Shown: piece after piece, positions 26,326 through 34,374 of the stretch
Layout of the letters: each line of letters begins with the position of its first letter
How positions within the stretch are numbered: position 1 is the first letter of the stretch
From: an uncultured Roseburia sp.
GTDB taxonomy: Bacteria; Bacillota; Clostridia; Lachnospirales; Lachnospiraceae
Assembly: GCA_934309475.1 (NCBI GenBank)
Contig: CAKRDK010000003.1
Coordinates: 1-64,000 of the forward strand
Direction: 5' to 3'
DNA: 64,000 nt
Notes under the pieces: generated by a model
Told to the model about the DNA's origin: nothing
What the model saw: only the letters and a program-made list of their open reading frames with translations
The model's database searches: none
Made by a program: the position numbers and the translations under genes

Positions 26326-27744
26326 CTACTGTAATAACTGTAATACCTGCTGTGGAATGTCATTTGCCTGTGTTAATACGGAAATTGCAGCCTGGTCAAG
26401 TACATTGTACTGTGTATAGTTTGTCATCTCATCTGCCATATCCAGATCCTGAATACGTGATAATGCGGCTGTAATATTCTCGCCTGTCTCATCCAGACTT
26501 GATACAGAATAATCCAGACGATTCTCGTATGCACCAATTTTAGAACGGATTGCGGATACCTGCGCAATCGCATCATCAAACGATACAATCGCACGATCTG
26601 CTCCGGTCACAGTTGTTACATCCACCTCATCAATATAAAGACTCTGTGTAGATACTTCCTGGATGCGCACATCTGTCTGCTGATGTGTGTTTGCTCCAAC
26701 CTGTAATGTCATGCTTCCAATATCGGTTACCTGAATGTCGACATCACCTACATATCCTGCATCTGCCAGGAATCCAATGGAGAATCCATCGTAATCTGTA
26801 ATTGTAACTCTATTACCGTCAGTAACCACGGTCGCTGTTGATGCAAAGCCATCTCCTAACGTAATCTCTGCATTCTGACCTTCCGTGGAGTTGATAAGAT
26901 AACCGTCATCTGTATCGGTTCCGGTTCCGGTAAATCCAAGTGCTGCAACAAATGCATCACGATCCTCGTCGGACTCTAATAAGACACTAACTGCTGTTCC
27001 TGAGCCATATCTTGAACTTGAAAAAGTAAGTGTTCCGTTATTGTTAGACAAATCAGCTGTTGCCTCTCCGATTTCTGCGGCATCTCTGATTTTCTCATAA
27101 ATCTGTGCATAAGTATCGGTTGCATCAATCGAAACTTCGCTTCCGTTAATGGAAATCGTTCCACTGACACCAATTTCCGTATTGGCGTCCAGATAATTTG
27201 CAACAGCACCGCTTGCCGATGTTGTCTTGGTCGCTGTTGTCGTAATCTCTACCTCATAATCGCCTGCTTTTACGGTATCAGAAATACTCAGTCTTGTTAC
27301 ATTTTTTGCATAAACTCTTGTATCTAAGGTTCCATCTAACAGAGATTTCTGGTTGTACTCTGTATCTGTGGAAACACGGTCGATTTCTTCTTTTAAAGAA
27401 TCAATTTCCTTCTGAATTGCCTTTTTATCCTCTAAGCTGTTCGTATCACTTGCAGCCTGAACGGAAAGTTCTCTCATTCGCTGTAAAATACTTGTAACTT
27501 CTCCTAATGCTCCGTCTGCAATCTGAAGAACAGACACACCGTCAGATGCGTTCTGTGACGCGCGGTCTAAGGCATCAATCTGAGCCTGCATCTTATTTGA
27601 GATTGCAATTCCTGCCGGATTATCTTTTGCGTGGTTAATTTTTAATCCGGATGAAAGACGCTCCATGGAATCTGCTAAATTGTTCTCTGTTCTAAGCAAC
27701 TGTTTATTACTGATGACAGCCATCATATTCTGGTTAATCTTCAT
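26326..27744 (-). CDS. fliC: Flagellin
   Basis: 472 aa. The N-terminal D0/D1 domain (MKINQNMMAVISNKQLLRTE, then LSSGLKINHAKDNPAGIAIS) and the C-terminal D1/D0 (GAYENRLDYSVSSLDETGEN, end LTQANDIPQQVLQLLQ) are well conserved. The central region (about 170-370) is Thr/Asp/Gly rich and corresponds to the exposed D2/D3 domains. It is the filament subunit, secreted by the flagellar export apparatus. AAGGAG precedes the ATG. A sigma-28-like promoter is visible upstream. Confidence 0.97.
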   Translation of the reverse strand: MKINQNMMAVISNKQLLRTENNLADSMERLSSGLKINHAKDNPAGIAISNKMQAQIDALDRASQNASDGVSVLQIADGALGEVTSILQRMRELSVQAASDTNSLEDKKAIQKEIDSLKEEIDRVSTDTEYNQKSLLDGTLDTRVYAKNVTRLSISDTVKAGDYEVEITTTATKTTSASGAVANYLDANTEIGVSGTISINGSEVSIDATDTYAQIYEKIRDAAEIGEATADLSNNNGTLTFSSSRYGSGTAVSVLLESDEDRDAFVAALGFTGTGTDTDDGYLINSTEGQNAEITLGDGFASTATVVTDGNRVTITDYDGFSIGFLADAGYVGDVDIQVTDIGSMTLQVGANTHQQTDVRIQEVSTQSLYIDEVDVTTVTGADRAIVSFDDAIAQVSAIRSKIGAYENRLDYSVSSLDETGENITAALSRIQDLDMADEMTNYTQYNVLDQAAISVLTQANDIPQQVLQLLQ

Positions 27745-27825
27745 GTTTTCTACTCCTTATCCATGTTCTTACTGTTTCGCGTCCATGCTTCACTATTGAC
27801 CATCCATGTCTTCTCTCTGCTTTAT

Positions 27826-27853
27826 ATATCGACCCCGCCCGCTTTTTACATTA
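27826..27853 (-). promoter_or_regulatory. Possible sigma-28 (FliA/SigD) promoter for flagellin
   Basis: TAAT, 16 bp, GTCGATAT on the minus strand, close to the SigD pattern TAAA-N15-GCCGATAT, about 80 bp upstream of the flagellin ATG. Confidence 0.5.
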
Positions 27854-27894
27854 GAAAAAATTGTGTACTTTCTTTTGAACTTCTTCTTCGAATC

Positions 27895-27923
27895 TTGCAT
27901 TTTAACACTTTTCGTATTATAAT
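27895..27923 (+). promoter_or_regulatory. Sigma-A promoter of the DUF1858 gene
   Basis: TTGCAT, 17 bp, TATAAT, about 57 bp upstream of the ATG. Confidence 0.75.
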
Positions 27924-27935
27924 TACCACATCTTT

Positions 27936-27950
27936 GGACATACTATGTCC
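27936..27950 (+). promoter_or_regulatory. Palindromic operator candidate downstream of the DUF1858 promoter
   Basis: GGACATACTATGTCC is a perfect 6-3-6 inverted repeat just downstream of the predicted transcription start, well placed for a repressor. The regulator is unknown. Confidence 0.5.
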
Positions 27951-27979
27951 GAAAATACACTTTATTAGGAGGAAAAAAC

Positions 27980-28189
27980 ATGGCTCAGGTTACAAAATCA
28001 ACTATGATTGGTGAATTACTTCAGATTGATCAGAACGTTGCACCAGTTCTTTTAAATATCGGAATGCATTGTCTTGGATGCCCATCTTCCCAGATGGAAA
28101 CAATTGAAGAGGCCGCTATGGTTCACGGTATTGACCCAGATGCGTTAGTAAATGAGATTAACGATTTTCTTGCAAAAGATCTTGCATAA
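27980..28189 (+). CDS. DUF1858 domain protein (ScdA/Ric N-terminal-like)
   Basis: 69 aa. The motif [20 protein letters not shown], with a CxxC, and the overall length match the stand-alone DUF1858 proteins of anaerobes, which resemble the N-terminal domain of the Fe-S repair protein ScdA/Ric. A redox or metal-binding role is inferred from the CxxC. It is preceded by AGGAGG and followed by a terminator, so it is monocistronic. Confidence 0.9.
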   Translation: MAQVTKSTMIGELLQIDQNVAPVLLNIGMHCLGCPSSQMETIEEAAMVHGIDPDALVNEINDFLAKDLA

Positions 28190-28205
28190 TTTTTAGACAA
28201 AGAAA

Positions 28206-28238
28206 AAGAAGCGCTACATTTGTAGTGCTTCTTTTTTG
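28206..28238. terminator. Bidirectional terminator between DUF1858 gene and mecA
   Basis: AAGAAGCGCTAC pairs with GTAGTGCTTCTT (12 bp, one G-U pair), with T runs on both sides; it can serve both convergent genes. Confidence 0.9.
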
Positions 28239-28245
28239 TGCCATT

Positions 28246-29046
28246 TTATAATTCTGCCAGCGTCTGAACTGCATTCTTTGCAACAAGCAATGTAAAATGC
28301 TCGCCAAAATAAGCTGCCGCTCCTGCCGTATAGCTGACCTGATGCGCATATTCAGATAAAATATTGCAGACTTTGTTGAACTCTTCCGGTGTCTGGCTGC
28401 TCTTGCGCACAAGCAGATAATATGCATGCTCCTGCTCATCCTTATAGAGGTCGTTCTCACCATGATAAAATCCATTGAGCACGTGTGCCAGTCTCTCAAT
28501 CTCTTCTAAAGAATGGAACACAAAAAGCTTCGTGATGTCAAGCGGAACACTCACCTGAGGTGCTGCGCTGCGGGCTGGCGTACTCTTTGCTTCCACTTCG
28601 CCCTCTTTCTGCTCATCCTCTTTGTTCTCTTCCTGCTCTGCTGCCTTCCGGCGTTCTTCCTGAATCTTCTTAAACAAACCTAAAATATCATCTGCACCTT
28701 CCGGTTCCGGTGCCGCACTGCTGCCTGCGAGCGTATCTGCAAAAAAGTCCGCATCGTCCGGCTCGGAAAATTTTGAAAAGCGCGTATCCAGCTCTTCCGG
28801 ATATTCAACTTTTGTAACCACAAGAATAATTGTGTCTGCCGATAACGGAATCGCCTCTATCATCAATGGTATGTCATCCGCCTCAAATCCAAATTCATAT
28901 GCCGCCTGCTGCATCATATCGCGGAACAATGCTTTCGCTTTCTCCGTTCCATATGCAAGCTCGCTTATCTTAATCTGTCTATCCGCTAAATCTTCTCTCG
29001 TCAAAGTACAACGGATCTGATTCTCACTTACTTTTTCAATCTTCAT
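28246..29046 (-). CDS. mecA: Adaptor protein MecA
   Basis: 266 aa. Adaptor that delivers substrates to the ClpC ATPase. The N-terminal domain (MKIEKVSENQIRCTLTREDL, then ELAYGTEKAKALFRDMMQQA) recognises substrates. A variable acidic linker (about 100-165) leads to the C-terminal ClpC-binding domain (KLFVFHSLEEIERLAHVLNG, ending near EHFTLLVAKNAVQTLAEL). Length and domain order are typical. Confidence 0.95.
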   Translation of the reverse strand: MKIEKVSENQIRCTLTREDLADRQIKISELAYGTEKAKALFRDMMQQAAYEFGFEADDIPLMIEAIPLSADTIILVVTKVEYPEELDTRFSKFSEPDDADFFADTLAGSSAAPEPEGADDILGLFKKIQEERRKAAEQEENKEDEQKEGEVEAKSTPARSAAPQVSVPLDITKLFVFHSLEEIERLAHVLNGFYHGENDLYKDEQEHAYYLLVRKSSQTPEEFNKVCNILSEYAHQVSYTAGAAAYFGEHFTLLVAKNAVQTLAEL

Positions 29047-29186
29047 ACAAAATCATTCCCTTCGTCTCGGAAACCCTTCCTACTACAGCCTGAACTGTAA
29101 ATCTATTATAATCAAATGCCCCTGTGATGTAAAGTATACCTTTTTATTAAATATTTCTAAATTCCACAATTTTTAAAAATTACCTC

Positions 29187-29215
29187 TTGCGCAATGAAAT
29201 ATTTCATGCTATAAA
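29187..29215 (+). promoter_or_regulatory. Promoter of the kinase operon
   Basis: TTGCGC, 17 bp, TATAAA. The predicted start of transcription is near 29222, which places the first in-frame ATG (29219) at or before the mRNA 5-prime end. This matters for the start codon of the kinase gene. Confidence 0.65.
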
Positions 29216-29227
29216 CATATGCAAGAG

Positions 29228-30619
29228 ATGCGCAACCGACACGTCAGAAGGGAGCGAATCAAGACAATTCCATTTACAAATCTGTTTGGCAGATATGAGA
29301 TTTTATCTGTTTTAGGTTCCGGAGCATCCGCAACCGTCTATCTTGCCAGACATCTGAAGTTGAAGACACTCTGTGCCATTAAGTGTATCCCCAGAACTTA
29401 TGCACTGTCTTCCTCACATCTTGCAGAAGCAAGACTTCTCAAGATTCTAAAGCACCCGGGTATTCCCATTTTATTCGATTATGAAGAAGATGAACAGAAT
29501 TTTTATCTGGTGGAAGAATATATCCAGGGTGACTCACTTGAAGTGTTTACACTTCATTCGTCTATTATTTCCGAATCATTTATTATTCAGACAGGTATCC
29601 AGCTCTGTGAGATTTTATCGTACCTGCACCAGTTATATCCCGAACCTGTTCTTTATCAGGATTTAAAACCGGAGCATATCTTTGTGTGTGGCAATCAGAT
29701 AAAATTAATCGATTTTGGTACCGCAGCTTTTCTATCTGAAGCTGGAAATAATCCGCAGTTTTTTGGCACTGCAGCTTTTTCTGCACCGGAGGTGAAGCAC
29801 GGTCAGCATTGTTCCATACAGTCTGACCTATACAGCCTTGGAAAAGTCCTTGCTTTTCTCACAGACACTGCAGCCGCCTCCTGTTCCGCCGAATTACTGC
29901 ACATCATTGACACTTGCTGCGCAGAAGACGAAGCGAAACGTTTTTCCTCTGCGCAACAGGTTCTAGACTCCTTACTCTGTCTAAGGAAGGAAACGTGTCT
30001 GCCGCATCTCTCAAATCAATTCGCCGTTGTCTCTAGTGACGCAGGCATCGGCGCAACGCATTTTGCCATTTCCCTTGTTTCCGTTTTGAATAAAAATGGC
30101 TATCTCAGCTATTACGAGGAAAAGAACTCTTCACAAAGTCTGCAAAAACTTTTTCAGCCATACTCATCTTTTTCTCAGCAAGACGGAATCTTATCTTACA
30201 AATATCTGAAAGCGCTTCCGCATTATGGAGAGGGTATTGCGCTTCCGGCTCCCACGGACGGTATCCGGGTCAGAGACTATGGTGTATACAGGATGTCAGA
30301 AATAGAATTAGATTACGAAGAGAACATCCTCTTTCTCATGGGCTGCCGTGAATGGGAACTCGAACATACCTACGCAGTTGGCGAACAGATACGATACCGG
30401 AAACATATTTCTTATATATGTAATTATGGGAATCAGCAAATGGCACAAAAATTTGCCTCTCACTTTGGGCAAAAAGTCTATTCTTTTCCACTTGATGCCG
30501 ACCCGTTCGACGTCACCGCCGAAAAGGAGGCTCTCTGTCTGAAACTGCTTGGCTTAAAGAAAGGGGGTGTGTTCTCATCTTACTTTGGCAGAAGGGGAAA
30601 CCGAAAGAACGTATTATAA
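29228..30619 (+). CDS. Ser/Thr protein kinase with C-terminal P-loop-like domain
   Basis: About 463 aa. Hanks-type kinase: glycine loop VLGSGASATVYLA, invariant Lys in CAIKCI, catalytic loop LYQDLKPEHI (YQD instead of HRD), LIDFG and FSAPEV. The C-terminal 190 residues form a MinD/TadZ-like fold with a degenerate P-loop (VSSDAGIGATHFAISL, Ala where Lys is expected). No membrane segment or PASTA domain. The start is unclear. ATG 29219 and 29228 have no Shine-Dalgarno; the good one (AGAAGGGAG) precedes in-frame ATC (29258) and ATT (29267) codons. It is first in an operon with a P-loop-like and a SAF gene, and probably acts on the Tad pilus through the FHA protein (inference). Confidence 0.88.
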   Translation: MRNRHVRRERIKTIPFTNLFGRYEILSVLGSGASATVYLARHLKLKTLCAIKCIPRTYALSSSHLAEARLLKILKHPGIPILFDYEEDEQNFYLVEEYIQGDSLEVFTLHSSIISESFIIQTGIQLCEILSYLHQLYPEPVLYQDLKPEHIFVCGNQIKLIDFGTAAFLSEAGNNPQFFGTAAFSAPEVKHGQHCSIQSDLYSLGKVLAFLTDTAAASCSAELLHIIDTCCAEDEAKRFSSAQQVLDSLLCLRKETCLPHLSNQFAVVSSDAGIGATHFAISLVSVLNKNGYLSYYEEKNSSQSLQKLFQPYSSFSQQDGILSYKYLKALPHYGEGIALPAPTDGIRVRDYGVYRMSEIELDYEENILFLMGCREWELEHTYAVGEQIRYRKHISYICNYGNQQMAQKFASHFGQKVYSFPLDADPFDVTAEKEALCLKLLGLKKGGVFSSYFGRRGNRKNVL

Positions 30620-31161
30620 TAGGAATACTTGGCGTAACACATGGTACCGGCGCAACGCATCTTGGTATTGCACTTGCCAACTACTGCCGTTCCCGCCACC
30701 ATGCAAAGACCGCATATCTGGAAGTAAACGACTCACATGAGCTTTGCGGACTGTGGGATACCGAAAGCCAGTCCCACTTTTCCATTTATGGCGTCGACTA
30801 CTTTTCCGATGTTGCACTCACAGAACTTTCCCATTTCTATACGCTCGACTACCAGTATCTTATCCTTGATTTCGGGATACCGGACACAGCACATTATCAG
30901 GATTTTCTACGCTGTGACCGCAAACTTGTCTTAGGCAGTCTCTCCCCGTGGAAGAAAAACTGCTTCGAAGAATTTTTCAAAGTCTATCAACCAGCACAAC
31001 AACCAAAGGAGAATCTTGTTTATCTGGCTCTATTCGGAAACAGAGCAGACCTGTTTGATTTTTCATGCAGCCATCATCTTCCCATCCGGGCGGTTCCCTT
31101 CATTGCCAATCCATTTCAATTAGAAACAAATCTGTTTTCTTTTTTAGAAAATCTGATTTAG
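30577..31161 (+). CDS. MinD/TadZ-like protein, degenerate P-loop, no standard start codon
   Basis: About 194 aa, in the -1 frame relative to the end of the kinase gene and overlapping it by 43 bp. It contains IIIGILGVTHGTGATHLGIA, a P-loop-like GxGATH lacking the lysine, and YQYLILDFGIPDTAHY in the position of Walker B. It resembles the C-terminal domain of the preceding kinase, so the two are likely paralogous domains. There is no in-frame ATG, GTG or TTG near the start. GGGGG lies 9 nt before an in-frame ATC (used here). The alternatives are a -1 ribosomal frameshift from the kinase, or a one-base error in the G5 run that would fuse the two proteins. Confidence 0.75.
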   Translation: MLLWQKGKPKERIIIGILGVTHGTGATHLGIALANYCRSRHHAKTAYLEVNDSHELCGLWDTESQSHFSIYGVDYFSDVALTELSHFYTLDYQYLILDFGIPDTAHYQDFLRCDRKLVLGSLSPWKKNCFEEFFKVYQPAQQPKENLVYLALFGNRADLFDFSCSHHLPIRAVPFIANPFQLETNLFSFLENLI

Positions 31162-31172
31162 GGGGCGTTTTT

Positions 31173-32093
31173 ATTTTACGAAACCGTAAACGATTAATTT
31201 TGTTTTCTGTCCTCTCAGGAATCTTATGTTCCGCATTGCCATTTCTCTTCCTGTTGTTTCATATGCATAAGGAAGTCCGGCAGTTAGAGCATGAACTACT
31301 CTCCTATCAGGAGTTAGAGGACACTTACCACAGCGCTTCTGTCTGGGTTTTGAATACTTCTCTGGATGCGGGGGATACCATTCAGGAAAATGCCTGCACA
31401 AAAGTTATTGTAAAAACGCAGGATATTGCCCAGCTTTCCCTGCTTAAGTCACCGGAATCCATCGAAGGACTTTCTGCTAAGACTTCGCTCCGGAAAGGTG
31501 TCGTCTTATCGGAAGATATGTTTTTTGATGCCGGTGCACATGAGGAAGACACAAGGCTTGTGGAAGTAACAGAACTGATTCTCCCGTCCTGGCTCTCCAA
31601 AAATGACATTGTCGACATCCGAATCCGTTTTCCAAACGGCGAGGACTACATTGTCATCTCACATCAGAAAGTCCGGAAACTGCTTGCCGATGAAACCGAA
31701 CTTTACGGAATACAGTTAGAACTGGGGGAAGAGGAATTACTGCGGCTGTCAAGTGCCCGGGTCGATCGGGAGCTTTACAGCGGATGTGATATTTATATCA
31801 CGAAATATGCATTGGATTTTCAGGAAAGTTCACAGAAAGATTATCCTGTCAATCCGGATGTTTTCACTTTAATGGAATGGGACCCGAACATCCGTCGTCT
31901 GCTTGCTGTCGATGGCGAGCAGGATAAACGAACACTGTTGGAGTCTCATATGGAAGGTTTTTTACAAAAAGGAATCTTGGGGGAAGGGGATTCCGGTTCT
32001 TCTGCCACTTCCGATGATATTTCTGAGACAGATATTTCTGACGAAGCCGGCGAGGACTCCTGGGATGACTCTCTCACCGTATATCATCCGTAG
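31173..32093 (+). CDS. CpaB/SAF-domain-like membrane protein
   Basis: About 306 aa. An N-terminal membrane helix (RLILFSVLSGILCSALPFLF) is followed by a SAF-type domain (DAGDTIQENACTKVIVKT, then LRKGVVLSEDMFF), as in CpaB/RcpC and FlgA, and an acidic Ser/Asp C-terminus. CpaB proteins act in the Tad pilus secretion channel, and the main Tad cluster in this window lacks one, which fits. The only upstream ATG (31065) lies inside the preceding gene without a Shine-Dalgarno. GGGGG lies 7 nt before an in-frame ATT, which I take as the probable start. Confidence 0.8.
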   Translation: MLRNRKRLILFSVLSGILCSALPFLFLLFHMHKEVRQLEHELLSYQELEDTYHSASVWVLNTSLDAGDTIQENACTKVIVKTQDIAQLSLLKSPESIEGLSAKTSLRKGVVLSEDMFFDAGAHEEDTRLVEVTELILPSWLSKNDIVDIRIRFPNGEDYIVISHQKVRKLLADETELYGIQLELGEEELLRLSSARVDRELYSGCDIYITKYALDFQESSQKDYPVNPDVFTLMEWDPNIRRLLAVDGEQDKRTLLESHMEGFLQKGILGEGDSGSSATSDDISETDISDEAGEDSWDDSLTVYHP

Positions 32094-32183
32094 ACAACTT
32101 TACTGTTTTTAATATATCACGCCCGGTTCTACCGGATTTTTGCCCACGGAGATAACAACTTCCTTTTGACAGAAAGTTTGGGG

Positions 32184-32402
32184 ATGATAATTTTGAATAC
32201 AGAACACATGCAGACACTCTTTTTAGAGCTGCAATCTTATGAAAATCAGGGAATTACGATATGGCTGGAGGGATTCATCAGTACCCCGCTGCATGTAACC
32301 AGCCAGATCAGCCTGAGCGAAGAGAACCTTTACATGCGCGATTATATCTTTGACGAGGGGGTTTTAAAAGAAGTACGTTTTGATAAAATAAGTAACACGT
32401 AA
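32184..32402 (+). CDS. Small hypothetical protein, last gene of the kinase operon
   Basis: About 72 aa, not recognised. Acidic, one domain, no membrane segment (HMQTLFLELQSYENQGITIW, then ISLSEENLYMRDYIFDEGVL). The start is uncertain: the ATG at 32184 has only a weak AGAAAG, while GGGG is well spaced for ATT 32190 or TTG 32193. It is followed by a terminator. Confidence 0.65.
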   Translation: MIILNTEHMQTLFLELQSYENQGITIWLEGFISTPLHVTSQISLSEENLYMRDYIFDEGVLKEVRFDKISNT

Positions 32403-32484
32403 ACAACATACTGGGTTATATATGATTGTAGTTCCTCAATGCACAATCATTTTTCGGTAACTGACAAAATAAAAAGATGTGGAA

Positions 32485-32511
32485 GGGCTGTCTGAAAATG
32501 ACAGCTCTTTT
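32485..32511 (+). terminator. Terminator of the kinase-SAF operon
   Basis: GGGCTGTC pairs with GACAGCTC (one G-U pair) and is followed by TTTT. Confidence 0.7.
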
Positions 32512-32523
32512 CACGCAAAAATC

Positions 32524-32551
32524 TTGAAAATCCGAGGTGTTATGCTACAAT
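32524..32551 (+). promoter_or_regulatory. Sigma-A promoter of the GH18 gene
   Basis: TTGAAA, 16 bp, TACAAT with extended -10 TG, 31 bp before the ATG. Confidence 0.75.
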
Positions 32552-32582
32552 AAGGTTATCGTAAACAGAAAGGATATTTTAC

Positions 32583-34313
32583 ATGAAGAAGAAAATTGTA
32601 CCAGTTTTAACTGCCGGGGCTCTGATTCTTGTCATCATCTTGATTCTGATTCTCAGCCAAATTATTGAAAAGTATACACCCAGCAAAGAACACGAGAAAT
32701 TAACCGAGTATTATAATATTTCTTCCGACGACGATGTCGCACTGATTCTCAACCACGAGGTACTTGAGGACAAAGGAAAATGGATAGACGATACCATCTA
32801 CCTTGACATTGATACCGTCCAAAACTATTTAAACAGCCGTTTTTACTGGGATTCCAATGAAAATAAACTGCTCTATGTCACTGCAAATGATCTGGTATCG
32901 GCTGACGCAGGAAGTGCCGACTACTATGTGACCAAGACGAAGAATACCTTTTCCCATACCATTGTAAAAGTGGATACGACGACGGCTTATGTTGCACTTG
33001 ATTTTGTGGCGCAATATACAAACCTGACCTACGAACAGTTAGATGATCCGAACCGTGTCATTTTAACAAGCGAGTTCGGGGATTACGAGACAACCAATGT
33101 AAAACGCAATACCCAGATTCGCCACAAGGGCGGCATCAAGAGCCCGATTGTAGCGGACGTCACAAAGGGAACCACGCTCACCTTATTAGAGACCGGCGAT
33201 ACCTGGTCTAAGGTTATGACCGAGGATGGCATTATCGGCTATATCAAAAATAAAATGATTTCCGGTACCACTACCGCCACACTCACAAGCGATTTTACCG
33301 AGGAAGCGCATGCCCACATCACCAAGGATTTTAAAATTAATATGGGCTGGCATCAGGTGACAAACCAGACGGCAAACAGTCAGGTGGCTTCTGTCATCTC
33401 CGCAACCAAAGGGCTCAATGTCATCTCCCCGACCTGGTTCTACTTAAACGATAACAACGGCGGCATTGCCTCCCTCGCAAGCTCTGAGTATGTTACATAC
33501 TGCCATCAGAATGGCGTGGAAGTCTGGGCTTTGGTCTCAAACCTTGAGAACTCCGATGTGAACACGAGCGAAGTTCTAACTTATACTTCCCGCCGTGAAA
33601 CATTGATTAACAACCTGATTTCTTCTGCGATTCAGTACAATTTAGACGGTATCAATGTGGATTTTGAATCCTTAAATGCATCTGAGGTGGGTGATTCCTA
33701 CATTGAATTTATCCGCGAACTTTCTTTAAAATGTGCCAATAACGGAATTGTTTTATCCGTTGATAATTATGTTCCAAGCGACTACACCGCCTTCTATGAC
33801 CGTGAAGAACAGGCTGCTTTTGCCGACTACATTGTCATCATGGCATATGATGAGCACTATGCCGGTTCCGAGGAGGAAGGTTCCGTCGCTTCCATCGGTT
33901 TCGTCACAAACGGTGTTACGGATACATTAAAAGAAGTTCCGGCTTCCCAGACCATTCTTGGTGTTCCGTTCTACACCAGAGTCTGGAGCCTGACTCCGAC
34001 AGAGGATTCCACGGAATCGGAAGATGACAGCTACGTTCTCTACTCGCTCGATTCCTACGCTGCCGGTATGAAGGAAGTGCAGAATCTGATTTCCGCAAAC
34101 GGCGCTGCTGCAACCTGGTCGGATGAAGATGGCCAGTATTACGTCGAGTACGAAAACGATGGTGTCACCTATAAAATCTGGGTGGAAGACGCAACATCTA
34201 TCGAAGAGAAGCTGAATGTCATGAAAGAAAATGACCTCGCCGGTGCTTCTTTCTGGAAGCTCGGTCTTGAAGATTCCACCATCTGGGATACCATTATTAA
34301 GTATATCAATTAG
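32583..34313 (+). CDS. Secreted glycoside hydrolase family 18 protein with SH3 domain (YaaH/LytB-like)
   Basis: 576 aa. N-terminal membrane anchor or signal (VPVLTAGALILVIILILILS), then a copper-amine-oxidase-N-like stalk region (about 45-165), an SH3-type domain (NTQIRHKGGIKSPIVADVTK) and a C-terminal GH18 barrel (about 250-576). The catalytic motif DGINVDFESL carries DxxDxDxE with Asn at the second position, and the barrel includes ADYIVIMAYDEHYAG. Such proteins hydrolyse cell-wall or cortex glycans in spore-formers. It lies directly upstream of cwlD, another cortex gene. The anchor may keep it on the cell surface. Confidence 0.92.
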   Translation: MKKKIVPVLTAGALILVIILILILSQIIEKYTPSKEHEKLTEYYNISSDDDVALILNHEVLEDKGKWIDDTIYLDIDTVQNYLNSRFYWDSNENKLLYVTANDLVSADAGSADYYVTKTKNTFSHTIVKVDTTTAYVALDFVAQYTNLTYEQLDDPNRVILTSEFGDYETTNVKRNTQIRHKGGIKSPIVADVTKGTTLTLLETGDTWSKVMTEDGIIGYIKNKMISGTTTATLTSDFTEEAHAHITKDFKINMGWHQVTNQTANSQVASVISATKGLNVISPTWFYLNDNNGGIASLASSEYVTYCHQNGVEVWALVSNLENSDVNTSEVLTYTSRRETLINNLISSAIQYNLDGINVDFESLNASEVGDSYIEFIRELSLKCANNGIVLSVDNYVPSDYTAFYDREEQAAFADYIVIMAYDEHYAGSEEEGSVASIGFVTNGVTDTLKEVPASQTILGVPFYTRVWSLTPTEDSTESEDDSYVLYSLDSYAAGMKEVQNLISANGAAATWSDEDGQYYVEYENDGVTYKIWVEDATSIEEKLNVMKENDLAGASFWKLGLEDSTIWDTIIKYIN

Positions 34314-34322
34314 TTCTCTCAT

Positions 34323-34374
34323 AACTCCCGAAGTCACGCATAGAATACTACTAAGCGAACTTCGGGAGTTTTTT
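34323..34374 (+). terminator. Terminator hairpin that also holds the cwlD ribosome-binding site
   Basis: AACTCCCGAAGT pairs perfectly with ACTTCGGGAGTT (12 bp), followed by a T run that ends at the cwlD ATG. The GGGAG in the 3-prime arm is the only Shine-Dalgarno for cwlD, so the same structure can end transcription and hide the ribosome site. Confidence 0.85.
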
